Assembly (NCBI GenBank): GCA_944322255.1
Contig: CALUOK010000017.1
Span: 1-51,292 of the forward strand
DNA from: Candidatus Methanomethylophilaceae archaeon
GTDB lineage: Archaea > Thermoplasmatota > Thermoplasmata > Methanomassiliicoccales > Methanomethylophilaceae
Reading direction: 5' to 3'
DNA: 51,292 bases
A program made the translations under genes and the position numbers. The notes beneath the pieces are model-generated. The model did not search any database and was not told the DNA's origin. It worked only from the letters and a program-made list of their open reading frames with translations. Positions 31,605 through 41,372 of this stretch are shown here, one piece after another. Positions within the stretch are counted from its first letter, which is position 1. Every line of letters starts with the position of its first letter.

Positions 31605-32591
31605 ATGTCTCAGATGGACAACATGTTTATCGACGCGTGCAAAAACGGACAGAAGGGTGTGGCCCAGACCCTCCTGGCGAAGGGGGACGTGGACGTCAAC
31701 AAGCGGGACGCCATGGGTTACACCGCCCTCCACTACGCCTGCCAGAAGGGGGCCCGCGACCTGGTCTCCCTGCTTCTTGGGAAGGGCGCGGACGCCTGCG
31801 CCTGCTCCAACGACAGCGTCACCCCCCTGCACATGTGCGCCCGCAACGGCAACAAGGACATCATACGTATGCTCGTCGAGGCCGGTGCCGATCTCAACGC
31901 CACGGACCGCAACGGCAGGACCCCGCTGATGGGCATGGCCTCGGAGGGGAAGGTCGACGCCGCGAAGATCCTCCTGGAGATGGGTGCGGACCCGTCGGTG
32001 GCAGACAACGACGGCCACACCGTCATGGACATCGCGACGTCCAAGGGCCTGAAGGGGCTCGTGACCTCCCTCAGCTCCTCGGACGGCGCCGCCGACAAGA
32101 GGGACTCCGTTGGCAACACCCCGCTCCACCAGGCGTGCTGGAACACCCAGGGTGAGGTGGTCCGCGTCCTGATCGAGAACGGTGCGGACGTCAACGCCCT
32201 CAACGACGACGGAGAGAGCGCGATATTCCTGGCCGTCCACAGAGGGGCCCTGAACATCGTTGAGATGCTCCTTGCCGCGGGTGCGGACGCCGACGCAACC
32301 CTCAACTCCGGCGACCGCCCCATGCACATCGCCGCGGCTGACGGCAACCAGTACATAGGCAGGGCGCTGATCGCTGTGGGAGCCGACGTCGATCCCAAGA
32401 ACGGCGCTGGGTCCACTCCTCTGATAGTGGCCGCCCGCAACGGGCGCAACGACTTCGTCTCCCTTCTCCTGGAGAGCGGGGCCTACCCCGATGCCGCGGA
32501 CAACGACGGCCGCACCGCAATGCACTACGCGTCCGAGGCGGGGTACACGGAGATCGTGGAGATGCTCCTCATGGCCGGAGCCAAGGGGTGA
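31605..32591 (+). CDS. Ankyrin-repeat protein, 328 residues
   Basis: An almost pure ankyrin solenoid of nine to ten 33-residue repeats with close fit to consensus, such as DAMGYTALHYACQKGARDLV and NDDGESAIFLAVHRGALNIV. It lacks any N-terminal extension. The regular repeats, compared with the degenerate ones of its neighbours, suggest recent expansion. It is the last gene of the TetR-led run and converges on the third ankyrin gene, 9 bases away. Confidence 0.9.
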   Translation: MSQMDNMFIDACKNGQKGVAQTLLAKGDVDVNKRDAMGYTALHYACQKGARDLVSLLLGKGADACACSNDSVTPLHMCARNGNKDIIRMLVEAGADLNATDRNGRTPLMGMASEGKVDAAKILLEMGADPSVADNDGHTVMDIATSKGLKGLVTSLSSSDGAADKRDSVGNTPLHQACWNTQGEVVRVLIENGADVNALNDDGESAIFLAVHRGALNIVEMLLAAGADADATLNSGDRPMHIAAADGNQYIGRALIAVGADVDPKNGAGSTPLIVAARNGRNDFVSLLLESGAYPDAADNDGRTAMHYASEAGYTEIVEMLLMAGAKG

Positions 32592-32600
32592 GCCCCGGCG

Positions 32601-34055
32601 TCACATCCAGTCCAGAATGAACGCCAGGACCCCGCGGCTGTCCGACGCGGCTGCGAGCTCCGCCGCGTCCCTTCCGTCGGAACCCCGTACGGAAAGGTCG
32701 GGCTCGCAGAAGTCGAAGATCGTCCTGATCAGGTCCAGCCCGCCGTCCCTTCCCAGGGACGCCGCGTGCATCACCGCTGTCATCCCGCTGCCGTCGACGG
32801 CATCGCAGTCAGCTCCCATCTCCATCAGCGTGCACACTATGTCCTCGGAGTCACGTCCCTCGACAGAGCAGGCACGGATGAGCGGCGTACGGCCCTCGCC
32901 GTCGCGGGACTCAATGTCAACACCCAGGGACACCAGGGTCTCGAACGTCAGTGTCCGGACGGATCTCCCGTTCGATGTGCCCCCCAGACGGTCGTTCCCG
33001 GCGACGAAGCAGAGTGCCGATCCCTCACGATCACCTACGGGGAGGTCGACGGAGCCCTGTGCTTCCACGACCCTTCTGAGCATCCCGATGTAGGTGTCCG
33101 AATCCCTCGGGTTACCGCCTGTTCCGACCAATGATGACAGGGACATGATGAGGTGGTACAGCGCGGTGTGGCCGCTGTCCCCTTCGGTGACGGTGGCGTC
33201 GGCACCCCCGTCCAGGAGGGCGAAGGCCGATTCCGAGGCCATCCTGCGGCAGGCTATCATCAGCGGCGTCCTGCCCCTGTACTCCCCTTCACGGTCGCAG
33301 AGGGCGTCCGGATCGGCTCCGGAGCCGATGATCGCCCTGACCGCCGCAGGGTCGTTCATGATCACAGCCTGGGACAGGTCCATGCCCCCGGATTCGACCG
33401 AGGTGTCGCCTGCGAGGAACGCGGAGGTGATCTTGATCCTGTTCTCCACTGCGAAGTCGACGGCCTTTTTCCCGATCTTGGTCTCCGCTTCCGGGTCCAG
33501 ACCGCATCCTATCAGCCACTCGGCCATCCTGCGGCACATCCTGTCCTCCCTCTCGAACAGCTCCGGGTCGTTCTCGAAGTGGAAGTCGTACCTGGAGGCG
33601 GAGCTGCACACCAGATGGAGCGCGTTCATCCCCGAGCTTTCCAGCAGTGCGTCGCAGCGGATGCGCCTCTGTCCTATCACGGCGATCATGGGGCAGTTGT
33701 GCAGGTCCGCGGCGATGTGGTAGAAGCACCTTCCGCTCTCGTCCCTGCGGGACGGGGGGCAGCGTGCGGCCAGGAGGATGTCGGTGCATTCGGCCATCTT
33801 GGAAACCCTGTCCTTCCAGTTCTGCACGGCAAGGATGTGCAGCGGCGTCCGCCCGTACTCGTCGGTGGCGCCGGCGCGGAAACCCCTCGACAGCAGGAGC
33901 TCCAGCACCTCGGGGTCAACGTGCTGCGCGGCGATGTGAACAGCAGTGATCCCGTGAGAACCGGTGTCGGAGGGATCCAGGGAGGCCGCCGCTGCAAGGG
34001 CCTTCTCCCTCGAGCCGCCGTAGCCGTAGGCCGATTCGAGGTCGTCCAGGCTCAT
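32601..34055 (-). CDS. Ankyrin-repeat protein, 484 residues
   Basis: Ankyrin repeats are spread along the whole length with irregular inserts: GITAVHIAAQHVDPEVLELL, EYGRTPLHILAVQNWKDRVS, GMTAVMHAASLGRDGGLDLI. It starts MSLDDLESAYGYGG at 34055, overlapping the stop of the DUF1266 gene (ATGA), rather than at an upstream ATG (34514) that would run through that gene. The overlap implies coupled synthesis of an ankyrin protein and a DUF1266 protein, a pairing known in bacteria. Confidence 0.85.
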   Translation of the reverse strand: MSLDDLESAYGYGGSREKALAAAASLDPSDTGSHGITAVHIAAQHVDPEVLELLLSRGFRAGATDEYGRTPLHILAVQNWKDRVSKMAECTDILLAARCPPSRRDESGRCFYHIAADLHNCPMIAVIGQRRIRCDALLESSGMNALHLVCSSASRYDFHFENDPELFEREDRMCRRMAEWLIGCGLDPEAETKIGKKAVDFAVENRIKITSAFLAGDTSVESGGMDLSQAVIMNDPAAVRAIIGSGADPDALCDREGEYRGRTPLMIACRRMASESAFALLDGGADATVTEGDSGHTALYHLIMSLSSLVGTGGNPRDSDTYIGMLRRVVEAQGSVDLPVGDREGSALCFVAGNDRLGGTSNGRSVRTLTFETLVSLGVDIESRDGEGRTPLIRACSVEGRDSEDIVCTLMEMGADCDAVDGSGMTAVMHAASLGRDGGLDLIRTIFDFCEPDLSVRGSDGRDAAELAAASDSRGVLAFILDWM

Positions 34056-35110
34056 GCTCTCCCGCTCGCCCAGGGGAAGTCCTTCCACTCGCCCTCGGTG
34101 AGGAGGTGCTCCACGGCGAACATCAGGCCGGCCATGTTCTCGAAGCAGGCCTCCGGACCGTAGGGGCACTTCCAGAACATGCTGCCGAAGATGTACGACT
34201 GGGCGTAGGGGACCCATCCGTCGAAGGCCTCCATGCAGCCGTCCGCAATCTGGTCGAGGATGCTCCATGCCTCGTCCTCGGAGAGGTACCCGAGGAAGTA
34301 TCCCCAGCGGGTTACGTTCGCCGCCCTTCCGAGATCCCAGCCCAGCAGCATGGCCGGGTCTACGCTGCCTGCGTACGCCTGGGCGAACGCGAACCTGGCG
34401 TCGGAGACAGCGACGTCCTCCTCGTCCATGTCCTCGGTGTGCAGGTCCTCCGCCGTGCCGGATCCGGATATGACCTCGAGGGCGTTGACGTAGTCTGCTG
34501 TGTGTCCTCCACACATGAGGTACTTGAGAACGTCGACCAGTTCCTCCCTGCTCTCCACGCCCCAGTAGTCGCGAAGGATCGCGTACACGACATCCCTGCT
34601 GTCCTGGTCCCTTGGCTCCACGTCGAGCCCGTCGAGAAGGTGGTCGTTAAGAGTGGATATGATGCCTGTGAGGAGGACCTCGAACCTCCTCATCCGAGCT
34701 GGATCCGCGGGAGCCGGCTGGGGTTCCCCGAGTTCAGAGATGGATGATATGGCCTCGACGATGTCCCCGTAGCCGAACTCCGAGGGGTCCTTGTCCCCGA
34801 GGATCCTCTCCGTGAGGCTGTCTCCTCCGTCTACTCCAAGGACCTGGCTCATCTCGTCGTCGCTGTATCCCAGCTGCTCCATGGCTATCCTGGCCTGCTC
34901 GGCGGGATCCACGTAGCCGCCGTCGGCCGCGGCACCCATCATCTGCCTGATCATCTCGATCTGCAGCTGCATGTTCTTGTCCAGCTGTTCGCAGAACTGC
35001 TCGGCCATGGCGGGGTCCGAGGCGTACATCTGGCGGTACATGTTCTTCTGCGTCTCCACCTGGGCCTTGATCATGTCGATCTGCATCTGGACGGGGTCCA
35101 TGTCTGTCAT
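34052..35110 (-). CDS. DUF1266-domain protein, 352 residues
   Basis: The C-terminal 110 residues carry the DUF1266 pattern: LGWDLGRAANVTRWGYFLGY, SEDEAWSILDQI and YAQSYIFGSMFWKCPYGPEA. The N-terminal 60 residues are Met/Gln-rich and helical, and the middle is an unassigned helical region. DUF1266 has no proven activity; it occurs in bacteria beside Sel1, ankyrin and immunity-type genes. The ATG at 35110 has a TATA box 24 bases upstream and the gene is divergent from the 1248-residue protein. Confidence 0.8.
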   Translation of the reverse strand: MTDMDPVQMQIDMIKAQVETQKNMYRQMYASDPAMAEQFCEQLDKNMQLQIEMIRQMMGAAADGGYVDPAEQARIAMEQLGYSDDEMSQVLGVDGGDSLTERILGDKDPSEFGYGDIVEAISSISELGEPQPAPADPARMRRFEVLLTGIISTLNDHLLDGLDVEPRDQDSRDVVYAILRDYWGVESREELVDVLKYLMCGGHTADYVNALEVISGSGTAEDLHTEDMDEEDVAVSDARFAFAQAYAGSVDPAMLLGWDLGRAANVTRWGYFLGYLSEDEAWSILDQIADGCMEAFDGWVPYAQSYIFGSMFWKCPYGPEACFENMAGLMFAVEHLLTEGEWKDFPWASGRA

Positions 35111-35133
35111 GATTCATGGATGGCCTAACAGCC

Positions 35134-35139
35134 ATATAA
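35134..35139 (-). promoter_or_regulatory. TATA box of the DUF1266-ankyrin operon
   Basis: TTATAT (minus strand), within TATTATATGG, is centred 26 bases before the ATG at 35110. Confidence 0.6.
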
Positions 35140-35177
35140 TACTTACATACCTTATTGAATGATTCGTCTTTATTCAA

Positions 35178-35191
35178 AACCACATGTGGTT
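35178..35191. promoter_or_regulatory. 14-bp perfect palindrome between divergent genes
   Basis: AACCACATGTGGTT is fully self-complementary and is flanked by TTCA and GAA, which lengthen the symmetry. It lies between the promoters of the DUF1266 and 1248-residue genes in an AT-rich 232-bp gap and could be an operator for both. Confidence 0.55.
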
Positions 35192-35342
35192 GAAACTCGG
35201 AGATGTACAAACCAAAACAGTGATGATTTGCCATCTGGGCATCAGAATATACCTCCTAATGTGCGAGTATGCATGAATTAATGATAAAGACTAATCGAAA
35301 CTAAACGTATTTATCTGTTGCAGGTGATGTCGAACCGATCCC

Positions 35343-38300
35343 ATGGACGCAGACGACCGCCGCCTCCTGTACAGAACCGAATACGACCTCCTGACCCTCG
35401 AGAGGAGACAGAGCCTGCTGGAAAGGGTCGGGGAGGAGAACGGGATGGCCCTCCTGGGCTTCCGCAGGTTCGAGAGATGGGGTGTCTACACCTACACGGC
35501 GATGTACTCCCGTGATGGCGAGGTGTATCTGTTCGTGCCCGGGGACGAGGTCACCCTGGGATGGAGCGGGGAGTACGGCGAGATCGACCCCACAACCAGG
35601 TCGAACATCCGCATGGACCTGGAGGAGAGGGGCTGCAGGGACCCGGAGGAGATAATCCGCAGGCTCATGACGCCGGAGAGGAGGGTCAGGATCCCACCGA
35701 TGCTGGTCCAGATGTCCGCGGCCCCCTTCGAGGGTACCTATGCAAAGGCCGTGGAGGCCATGGGCGATTCGTTACCGACATCCGACGAATGGGAGTACCT
35801 CTGCGGCGGCGGACTCAACACCCTGTTCCGGTGGGGCGACAGGTTCGACTTCAGCATGGGGCTCGACCACTACACCGACAGTCCCGACGGCCCTTGTCCC
35901 CTGAGGGAGCCCAACTTCTTCGGCCTGCTGATAGCCACAGACCCCTTCCTGGCGGAGGCCGTCCGTGCGGACGAGCCCACGTTCAGGGGCGGGGACATGG
36001 GAGGACACATCCTCACAGGGTACAGGCCGGTCATAGGCTACCTGTCCTGCTCCCCGCACTTCAAACCGATCAACAAGGGGCCGGACGGGAAGGAGCCGAC
36101 CCGTTTCCTGTGCAGGAGGGTGGTGCGTCTCGACACCCTGGAACAGCTCCCGGTGGAGCAGGACGAGGAAGCGCCCGGACCGGTCGCATGCGAGGAGGCG
36201 GAGCCCGGACCGGAGACGGTGTTCAGCGACAGCCGCCCGTTCCCGAAGGACTACGTGTTCTGCGCATCCATCGTCGACGAACCGGATGTCCCGGACTCCT
36301 TCACAGTCAGGGCCCAGAACCTGTTCAGGGGACTAATATACTGGATCCCGGCGGGCGAGTGGACCTACGCCGAGATTGCCGAGCAGCTCCGGTCCAGGGC
36401 GGACCGCATCGCCTCCATACAGGATGATATCGGGTTCCATATGACCCCCGCGGTCATCGAATCGGTGAGGGGGACCTTCGATGACATCCTGCGGTTCTAC
36501 GGGATCTCCATCGATTCCGACTCCTTCCTCGACGACCCGGTCTGGCATGTGGGTGAGCAGGTGCAGGAGGACGACCGCAACGGCGATCTCCTGGCGCAGT
36601 GCGACGTTTGGCACGAGTCGGGTCAGCACGAGAGGATCGTGCAGGCCATCGAGTCGCTTCCGGAGTCCAGACTGACCCCGGCCATCGTCAGCGTCCTGGC
36701 CCGGGCCTACAACAACCTCGGCGGCCCGGACGACCTGGCGCCCTGCCGCAGGGCGTTGGGACTCCTGGAATCCGTCCGTGACAGCCTGGGAGACGACGCC
36801 TTGTGGAACTACCGCATGGCATACTCCTACTGGATGATGGACCGGGAGCCCGACGCCGTCCCGTATCTTCAGAGGGCCGTGGAGCTGGACCCGGAGGACG
36901 GTGATTTCGCGGAGCTCCTGGAGCTGTGTGTCGATTCGCTGGACCTGCCCTCCTTCCGCAGATGCTTCAGGGAGCGCGCCGGTGCTGCATGGGCCAGGTT
37001 CCTCGAGGCGACGCCCGACATACTGAGGCTGTTGGAGCATCCCGACAGGGAGTCCGTATCCGAGGAGGTGGTGGGCACCGTGGAGGGGATCGTAAGTCGG
37101 GTCCTGGACGGCGTCGCCTTCGAGATCGGCTACAACGACGGCTCCCCCGAACTGGTCCTGAGCCCCGAGGCGGACCGTGTGAGGCTGTTCGAGATCCATG
37201 AGTTTGTAAGACGTGCTCCACTCGAGGTCACATCCATCTGGACCATCCGCGAGGGCCACGTCCTCAGAGGCGAGTACCAGCTGCGCCATGACGGCGTCTC
37301 CGTGGACGCGTCTGACATCGACGTGCTGGTGGAGAGACACGGGGAGCGCGTGGCACTGACGCTCCACTGTCCCAAGCTGGCCGGACTCATGTCGCAAGAC
37401 GAGGACAGGGTCTGGTGGATGGTGTCAAGCATAATGGAGCACACCCTGGGCGAGACTGTGTGCATGACCATCCTGGACGGCATAGAGGTGGTGCCGGAAC
37501 CGCTCGTCGGCGAGGTCGTGAGGCTCTCGAATCTTGGGGCAGTCCTCATGGACATGGGGTTCAACATGTCGATTGACGCGGAGGGAGTCCTCTCGGATAC
37601 GATCGTGTACAGCCTCAACCCGTTCAGTGACCCGGAAGCCGACTGGAGGCTCGACGTGCACTCCGGTTCCTCCAGGTGCGCGCCACTTGTCAACGGCTAT
37701 CTTCACATGGAGCACGGTGCCATGGACGTCCTGCACAGGGACGGGGCGGTGGCCGGGTTCCTGGCGTACCCGCTCGACTCCTTCGACTGCGACGACCGCG
37801 CCGCGAGGATCATGGCGTTCCGCGAACAGGTCGAGTCCGCCATCCTCGAAGACGTCGGAAGGGATGCGGTGGAGTTCATCGGAGGGGCCACGGGCCTGTA
37901 CCGCGGATATGTGGACCTCATCGCCTGGGACATCGGTGCGGTGATCGAATCGGCGAAGAGGTTCTTCAGGGACTCCGAGGTCCAATGGGCCGGGTTCCAC
38001 ACCTTCCGCAGGGGTCCCGCATCGGTGATGCTGGCGGACAGGAGGGATTTCGTACCCTCGGAGTCGTCCATCCTCACCCGGGAGGACGTCGACAGGTTCG
38101 GATCCTACCTGGGGGAGGTCGACGGCAGCTTCGGAGCGATGCTGAAGGACCTGATCGACACACTCAACAGGGGGCTGAGCGAGGGCAGGTTCGACCGCAG
38201 GCAGGTCGAGGCCGACCTGGAGGTCGCGCTCTGGTACTCCTACGCCTGCCTGAACATGGGGGACTACGTCCACTACTGGCAGGCCGCGCAGTGGATGCCG

Positions 38301-39089
38301 TCATCCGAAGGGTCGGCCTCCGGTTGCGGGACCTGGTTCTACCGCTACTCGTGCGCCCTGATGTACTGCGGGAGGCTGGAGGAGGCCAGGGACTACGCGG
38401 AGCGGGGAGTCCTCGAGGAGCCGTCCTATCCCTGGATTTGGCTGCAGGCGGCGAAGCTCAGGGCCCACTTCGGCGACGTCGGCGGTGCCATGGAGGCCAT
38501 CGACAGGGGGCTGGAGATCGTCCCCGGGGACTATGAGTTCACTGTCCTGAGGGACGAGGTGGAGGCGGGTCTGGACCTGGACAGCTTCGAGTTCCACTGG
38601 ATCGATCCGGGGGCGGACGCGGTGCTCCAGAGCGGGGAGGACCCGGAAGCCGTGGCGAAGCGCCTGACCATAGACTGCATCCTTGCGGATCCGGAGGGCG
38701 CCGAGCGTTTCAGGACCTTGTTCGAACCCATCGAGGGCACATGGCGGGAGGACTCGCCCTACTGCTCCTTCGAGACCATGTCCGGCGAGGTGCGCGTCGA
38801 TGTGGTCTTCAGGACGAACCTGGCGGCCGTGTCTAAGTTCGACGCCTCCTGGATGTCTGAACTGAGGACGAGGATCTCATCCGGGAACTGGAACAGCCTG
38901 CCCCAGATGATGCGCAGGAGGGATCCGCTGTTCAGGGGACAGGGCACGCTGAAGATGGTGACCGTCGGCGGGGACAGGGAGGTCACGCTCATCTTCGGAC
39001 TCCCTAACGGGAGGACGGTCGACGTCGTTCTGGATGAACGTTTGGATCCGAGAAATGGATCCGACGGGCCGGGCGTCAGACCAACCTGA
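35343..39089 (+). CDS. Giant multidomain protein: FGE-like N-terminus, TPR and DUF4261-associated C-terminus
   Basis: A 1248-residue soluble protein. Residues 120-265 resemble the FGE/SUMF1 fold (LPTSDEWEYLCGGG then FRWGD at 144-166), but no formylglycine-type Cys pair can be assigned. Residues 425-530 are TPR-like. Residues 560-700 and 750-890 are two alpha/beta regions (VAFEIGYNDGSPELVLSPEA; GAVAGFLAYPLDSF, FIGGATGLYRGY), seen in bacterial TPR proteins. Residues 900-1235 match the first 330 residues of the DUF4261 gene at 41373. The ATG has TATTTATC about 28 bases upstream. I cannot assign a function. Confidence 0.75.
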   Translation: MDADDRRLLYRTEYDLLTLERRQSLLERVGEENGMALLGFRRFERWGVYTYTAMYSRDGEVYLFVPGDEVTLGWSGEYGEIDPTTRSNIRMDLEERGCRDPEEIIRRLMTPERRVRIPPMLVQMSAAPFEGTYAKAVEAMGDSLPTSDEWEYLCGGGLNTLFRWGDRFDFSMGLDHYTDSPDGPCPLREPNFFGLLIATDPFLAEAVRADEPTFRGGDMGGHILTGYRPVIGYLSCSPHFKPINKGPDGKEPTRFLCRRVVRLDTLEQLPVEQDEEAPGPVACEEAEPGPETVFSDSRPFPKDYVFCASIVDEPDVPDSFTVRAQNLFRGLIYWIPAGEWTYAEIAEQLRSRADRIASIQDDIGFHMTPAVIESVRGTFDDILRFYGISIDSDSFLDDPVWHVGEQVQEDDRNGDLLAQCDVWHESGQHERIVQAIESLPESRLTPAIVSVLARAYNNLGGPDDLAPCRRALGLLESVRDSLGDDALWNYRMAYSYWMMDREPDAVPYLQRAVELDPEDGDFAELLELCVDSLDLPSFRRCFRERAGAAWARFLEATPDILRLLEHPDRESVSEEVVGTVEGIVSRVLDGVAFEIGYNDGSPELVLSPEADRVRLFEIHEFVRRAPLEVTSIWTIREGHVLRGEYQLRHDGVSVDASDIDVLVERHGERVALTLHCPKLAGLMSQDEDRVWWMVSSIMEHTLGETVCMTILDGIEVVPEPLVGEVVRLSNLGAVLMDMGFNMSIDAEGVLSDTIVYSLNPFSDPEADWRLDVHSGSSRCAPLVNGYLHMEHGAMDVLHRDGAVAGFLAYPLDSFDCDDRAARIMAFREQVESAILEDVGRDAVEFIGGATGLYRGYVDLIAWDIGAVIESAKRFFRDSEVQWAGFHTFRRGPASVMLADRRDFVPSESSILTREDVDRFGSYLGEVDGSFGAMLKDLIDTLNRGLSEGRFDRRQVEADLEVALWYSYACLNMGDYVHYWQAAQWMPSSEGSASGCGTWFYRYSCALMYCGRLEEARDYAERGVLEEPSYPWIWLQAAKLRAHFGDVGGAMEAIDRGLEIVPGDYEFTVLRDEVEAGLDLDSFEFHWIDPGADAVLQSGEDPEAVAKRLTIDCILADPEGAERFRTLFEPIEGTWREDSPYCSFETMSGEVRVDVVFRTNLAAVSKFDASWMSELRTRISSGNWNSLPQMMRRRDPLFRGQGTLKMVTVGGDREVTLIFGLPNGRTVDVVLDERLDPRNGSDGPGVRPT

Positions 39090-39609
39090 TCCTCTGATTG
39101 GGGGCGTTCGGCGAATTGGGGTCGGTGAATTCCACCGCTCCGAATGCGATGAGGATCCTGATGACCCTCCTGAGAGATGATGGAGGGGATTTGTATCCCA
39201 TGCTCTGCGCAACTTCCCTGACGCTCATCTCCCCGTTGCATTCCAGGAGGTGTCTCAGGTTCTCGGCTATCATCTCATCGGACATCCTGTCGGACAGATT
39301 GAGCTGTGGTGAGGGGCTCTTCGGAAGGAAGTTGCGGTTCACAGGGAGGATGACCTTCATGTAAGTGCGTCCCTCGTCGGTCTCGAAGATCGGCGGCTCC
39401 GAGTTGTTGTGCCTCATCGCCTCCACCATCAGGGGCACCCCTGGGTTCCTTCCCTTCACCAGGTCCAGGTCCTTGAGGAACTCCCCTATGCGACGGTTCC
39501 TGTTGGTTTCCGCCACAAGTGTCCTTCTTCTGAGATCCTCATCGGTGATGCTCGGATCCGGTCCTGGGAAACTGAGTACTGTGACTCTTACTTTGACTCT
39601 TATTGTGAC
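39076..39609 (-). pseudogene. 5'-truncated remnant of an AlbA_2/HATPase_c_4-type ATP-binding protein
   Basis: The frame is open from 39609 to 39076 but lacks a proper start. Its translation, LSFPGPDPSITDEDLRRR then NRNRRIGEFLKDLDL, is the C-terminal part of the RecG-related HATPase_c_4 domain, preceded in the family by 250 residues and an AlbA_2 DNA-binding domain that are absent here. A winged-helix tail (SVREVAQSMGYKSPPSSLRR) is intact. A GTG at 39516 could start a 146-residue product. It overlaps the stop of the 1248-residue gene by 14 bases. Confidence 0.75.
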
Positions 39610-39611
39610 TC
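39582..39611. repeat. 12-bp tandem repeat at the broken end of the remnant
   Basis: TGACTCTTACTT (39582), TGACTCTTATTG (39594) and the partial TGACTCATGC (39606) follow with a strict 12-base period. The repeat marks the point where similarity of the remnant gene to its family stops. Confidence 0.7.
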
Positions 39612-39705
39612 ATGCATTCGCTCCAGCATCAACTCCTCTCTGACCGTTCGGATTCGATTCACCCCGTGCCAGCATAGAAATACGGAGTCGACGTTGGATG
39701 GAAGC

Positions 39706-40623
39706 ATGGACACCTCCGACATCCATCTCGAGAGCGCGCTCGAGGAGTACAACCAGAAGGTAAACGAGCTTGAGTCAGCCGGCGTGGAATCGGAGGAGCT
39801 TCTCGAAGCGTACGTCAACCGCGGCTGCGTGCTGCATATGATGGAGTACCGCACCTCGGCCATGGAGGACCTGGAGTCCGCCTCCGACCTCCTGGAGGCG
39901 CTGGAGAGGCAGGGCTACGAGGCAGATCCCGGGACGTTCGTGCGCATACACTCCACCATGGCCGGAATCCTGTTCGACCAGGACGCCGACTGCACCGGGG
40001 AGTACGAGCTGGTCTCCAAGCGCCTGGACGACCTGGACCAGCACTCGCGCCACTTCGACCGCCGCAGCATCGTGCGCCTGTGCACCGACGCGTCCAAGAA
40101 CCTCATAGACTCAGAGGCGTCCGACATGGCCATCCCGTTTCTGGAGAAGGGGCTGTCGCTCGTGCAGGGGCACCCCGACGCCTGGTCCCAGAACCGCACC
40201 GTGGAGCTCACCGACCTCAACGCCGAGGCCCTAACAGACCTGGGGGACACCCAGGAGGCGGTGGAGTGCTATGCCAGGTCCATCGATCTGGGCATGGACC
40301 TAATGGACCGCGGTCAGCTGGAGGACCCGGAGGAGCTGGTCATGGCCTTCGTGATGAAGGCCGAGGCGGAGGCGGACATGGACATGACCGACATGTACAT
40401 CAGGGACATGGAGGCGGCGATCACCATTTTGGAGCACATGCTGGAGTTCAATCGCGTCCCGGACCCGGAGGTTCTTGTCCATCTCCATCACGACGTCGCA
40501 GGGGCGCTCATGAAGAGCGGCAACATCCAGGAGGCCGAGAAGCACCTGATGAGGGCCATGAGGATCGGCGTGCAGGGCGCGGGGGACTACATCAACGTCC
40601 ACGGTCCGCAGGGCCGCCAGTGA
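39706..40623 (+). CDS. TPR-like helical protein, 305 residues
   Basis: An acidic, fully helical protein with degenerate tetratricopeptide repeats (LEAYVNRGCVLHMMEYRTSA, LNAEALTDLGDTQEAVECYA, VAGALMKSGNIQEAEKHLMR). The ATG at 39706 is 26 bases after AGAAATA; the frame extends to 39409 through the remnant gene and that part is not used. Likely a scaffold. No partner can be named; it is followed by a separately promoted hypothetical gene. Confidence 0.75.
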   Translation: MDTSDIHLESALEEYNQKVNELESAGVESEELLEAYVNRGCVLHMMEYRTSAMEDLESASDLLEALERQGYEADPGTFVRIHSTMAGILFDQDADCTGEYELVSKRLDDLDQHSRHFDRRSIVRLCTDASKNLIDSEASDMAIPFLEKGLSLVQGHPDAWSQNRTVELTDLNAEALTDLGDTQEAVECYARSIDLGMDLMDRGQLEDPEELVMAFVMKAEAEADMDMTDMYIRDMEAAITILEHMLEFNRVPDPEVLVHLHHDVAGALMKSGNIQEAEKHLMRAMRIGVQGAGDYINVHGPQGRQ

Positions 40624-40644
40624 GGCTCCGGGGCGGGTGAACCA

Positions 40645-40650
40645 TTTATC
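40645..40650 (+). promoter_or_regulatory. TATA-like box of the 213-residue gene
   Basis: TTTATC is centred about 26 bases before the ATG at 40673 and favours that start over one at 40637. Confidence 0.5.
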
Positions 40651-40672
40651 GGCGGTCGTCCATCCTATCTGC

Positions 40673-41314
40673 ATGGGATACCGCCTCTTCGCCGGACCGC
40701 TCGCCATGTACTACGCCGGGGACTACCCGTCCGCACCGGAACAGCCCCCGTTCGACCGCGACCAGCTTCTGGCGGCGGTGAGGCAGTGGCAGTCAGCAGT
40801 CGCATCGCACGTCCCCGGATACAGGTCCTGGGAGGAGGGGTACGGGTTGCCGTACCTGACCGCCAACCTGAGCATGGAGATGTTCGGCGCCCTGGTGCTG
40901 AAGGTGTGCTGCCACCTGACAGGCGAGGATATGCCCGCAACCATACCCGGCGGGTGGTTGTTCTACGAGGATGGCACAGTCGACCGCGCCATGAGCTCCG
41001 GAGCGAAGGTGCCATCGATGCTGATGGCCGAGGTCTGGGTCCCCAGCGACGAGACCTTCATGGGACCATGCACCGGTCCCGCCGGGAACGAGGTCAACGT
41101 CTCCACCACCGGAACCCTCAGGCGGGACCTTGCGGCCATCAACGCCTCCATCTGGAGGTCGGGGAACGAGGAGATCGCCTCATGGTCGGAGTCCGTCCCG
41201 GCCATTGGAGACACCATGGACGCCGAGGCCCTGGCCCGTTTCACCTTCTCCGTCTTCTGCAGGATCCTGGCAGCCGCCGAGTCCTGCGGGTCCCCGATAA
41301 TAGTCGGACACTGA
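40673..41314 (+). CDS. Hypothetical protein, 213 residues
   Basis: I do not recognise this protein. It starts MGYRLFAGPLAMYYAGDYPS and is compact, with several Trp and Cys and no signal or membrane segment. The middle contains GWLFYEDGTVDRAMSSGAKV and a GPCTGPAGNEVNVST loop. It lies between the TPR-like gene and the DUF4261 gene in the same direction, each with its own promoter-like site, so it may belong to the same functional set. Confidence 0.6.
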   Translation: MGYRLFAGPLAMYYAGDYPSAPEQPPFDRDQLLAAVRQWQSAVASHVPGYRSWEEGYGLPYLTANLSMEMFGALVLKVCCHLTGEDMPATIPGGWLFYEDGTVDRAMSSGAKVPSMLMAEVWVPSDETFMGPCTGPAGNEVNVSTTGTLRRDLAAINASIWRSGNEEIASWSESVPAIGDTMDAEALARFTFSVFCRILAAAESCGSPIIVGH

Positions 41315-41372
41315 CCCTCGCCGATTCTGGACGGGGGACAGGTTAACATCGGATGACGTTTTCCGGGTGGTC

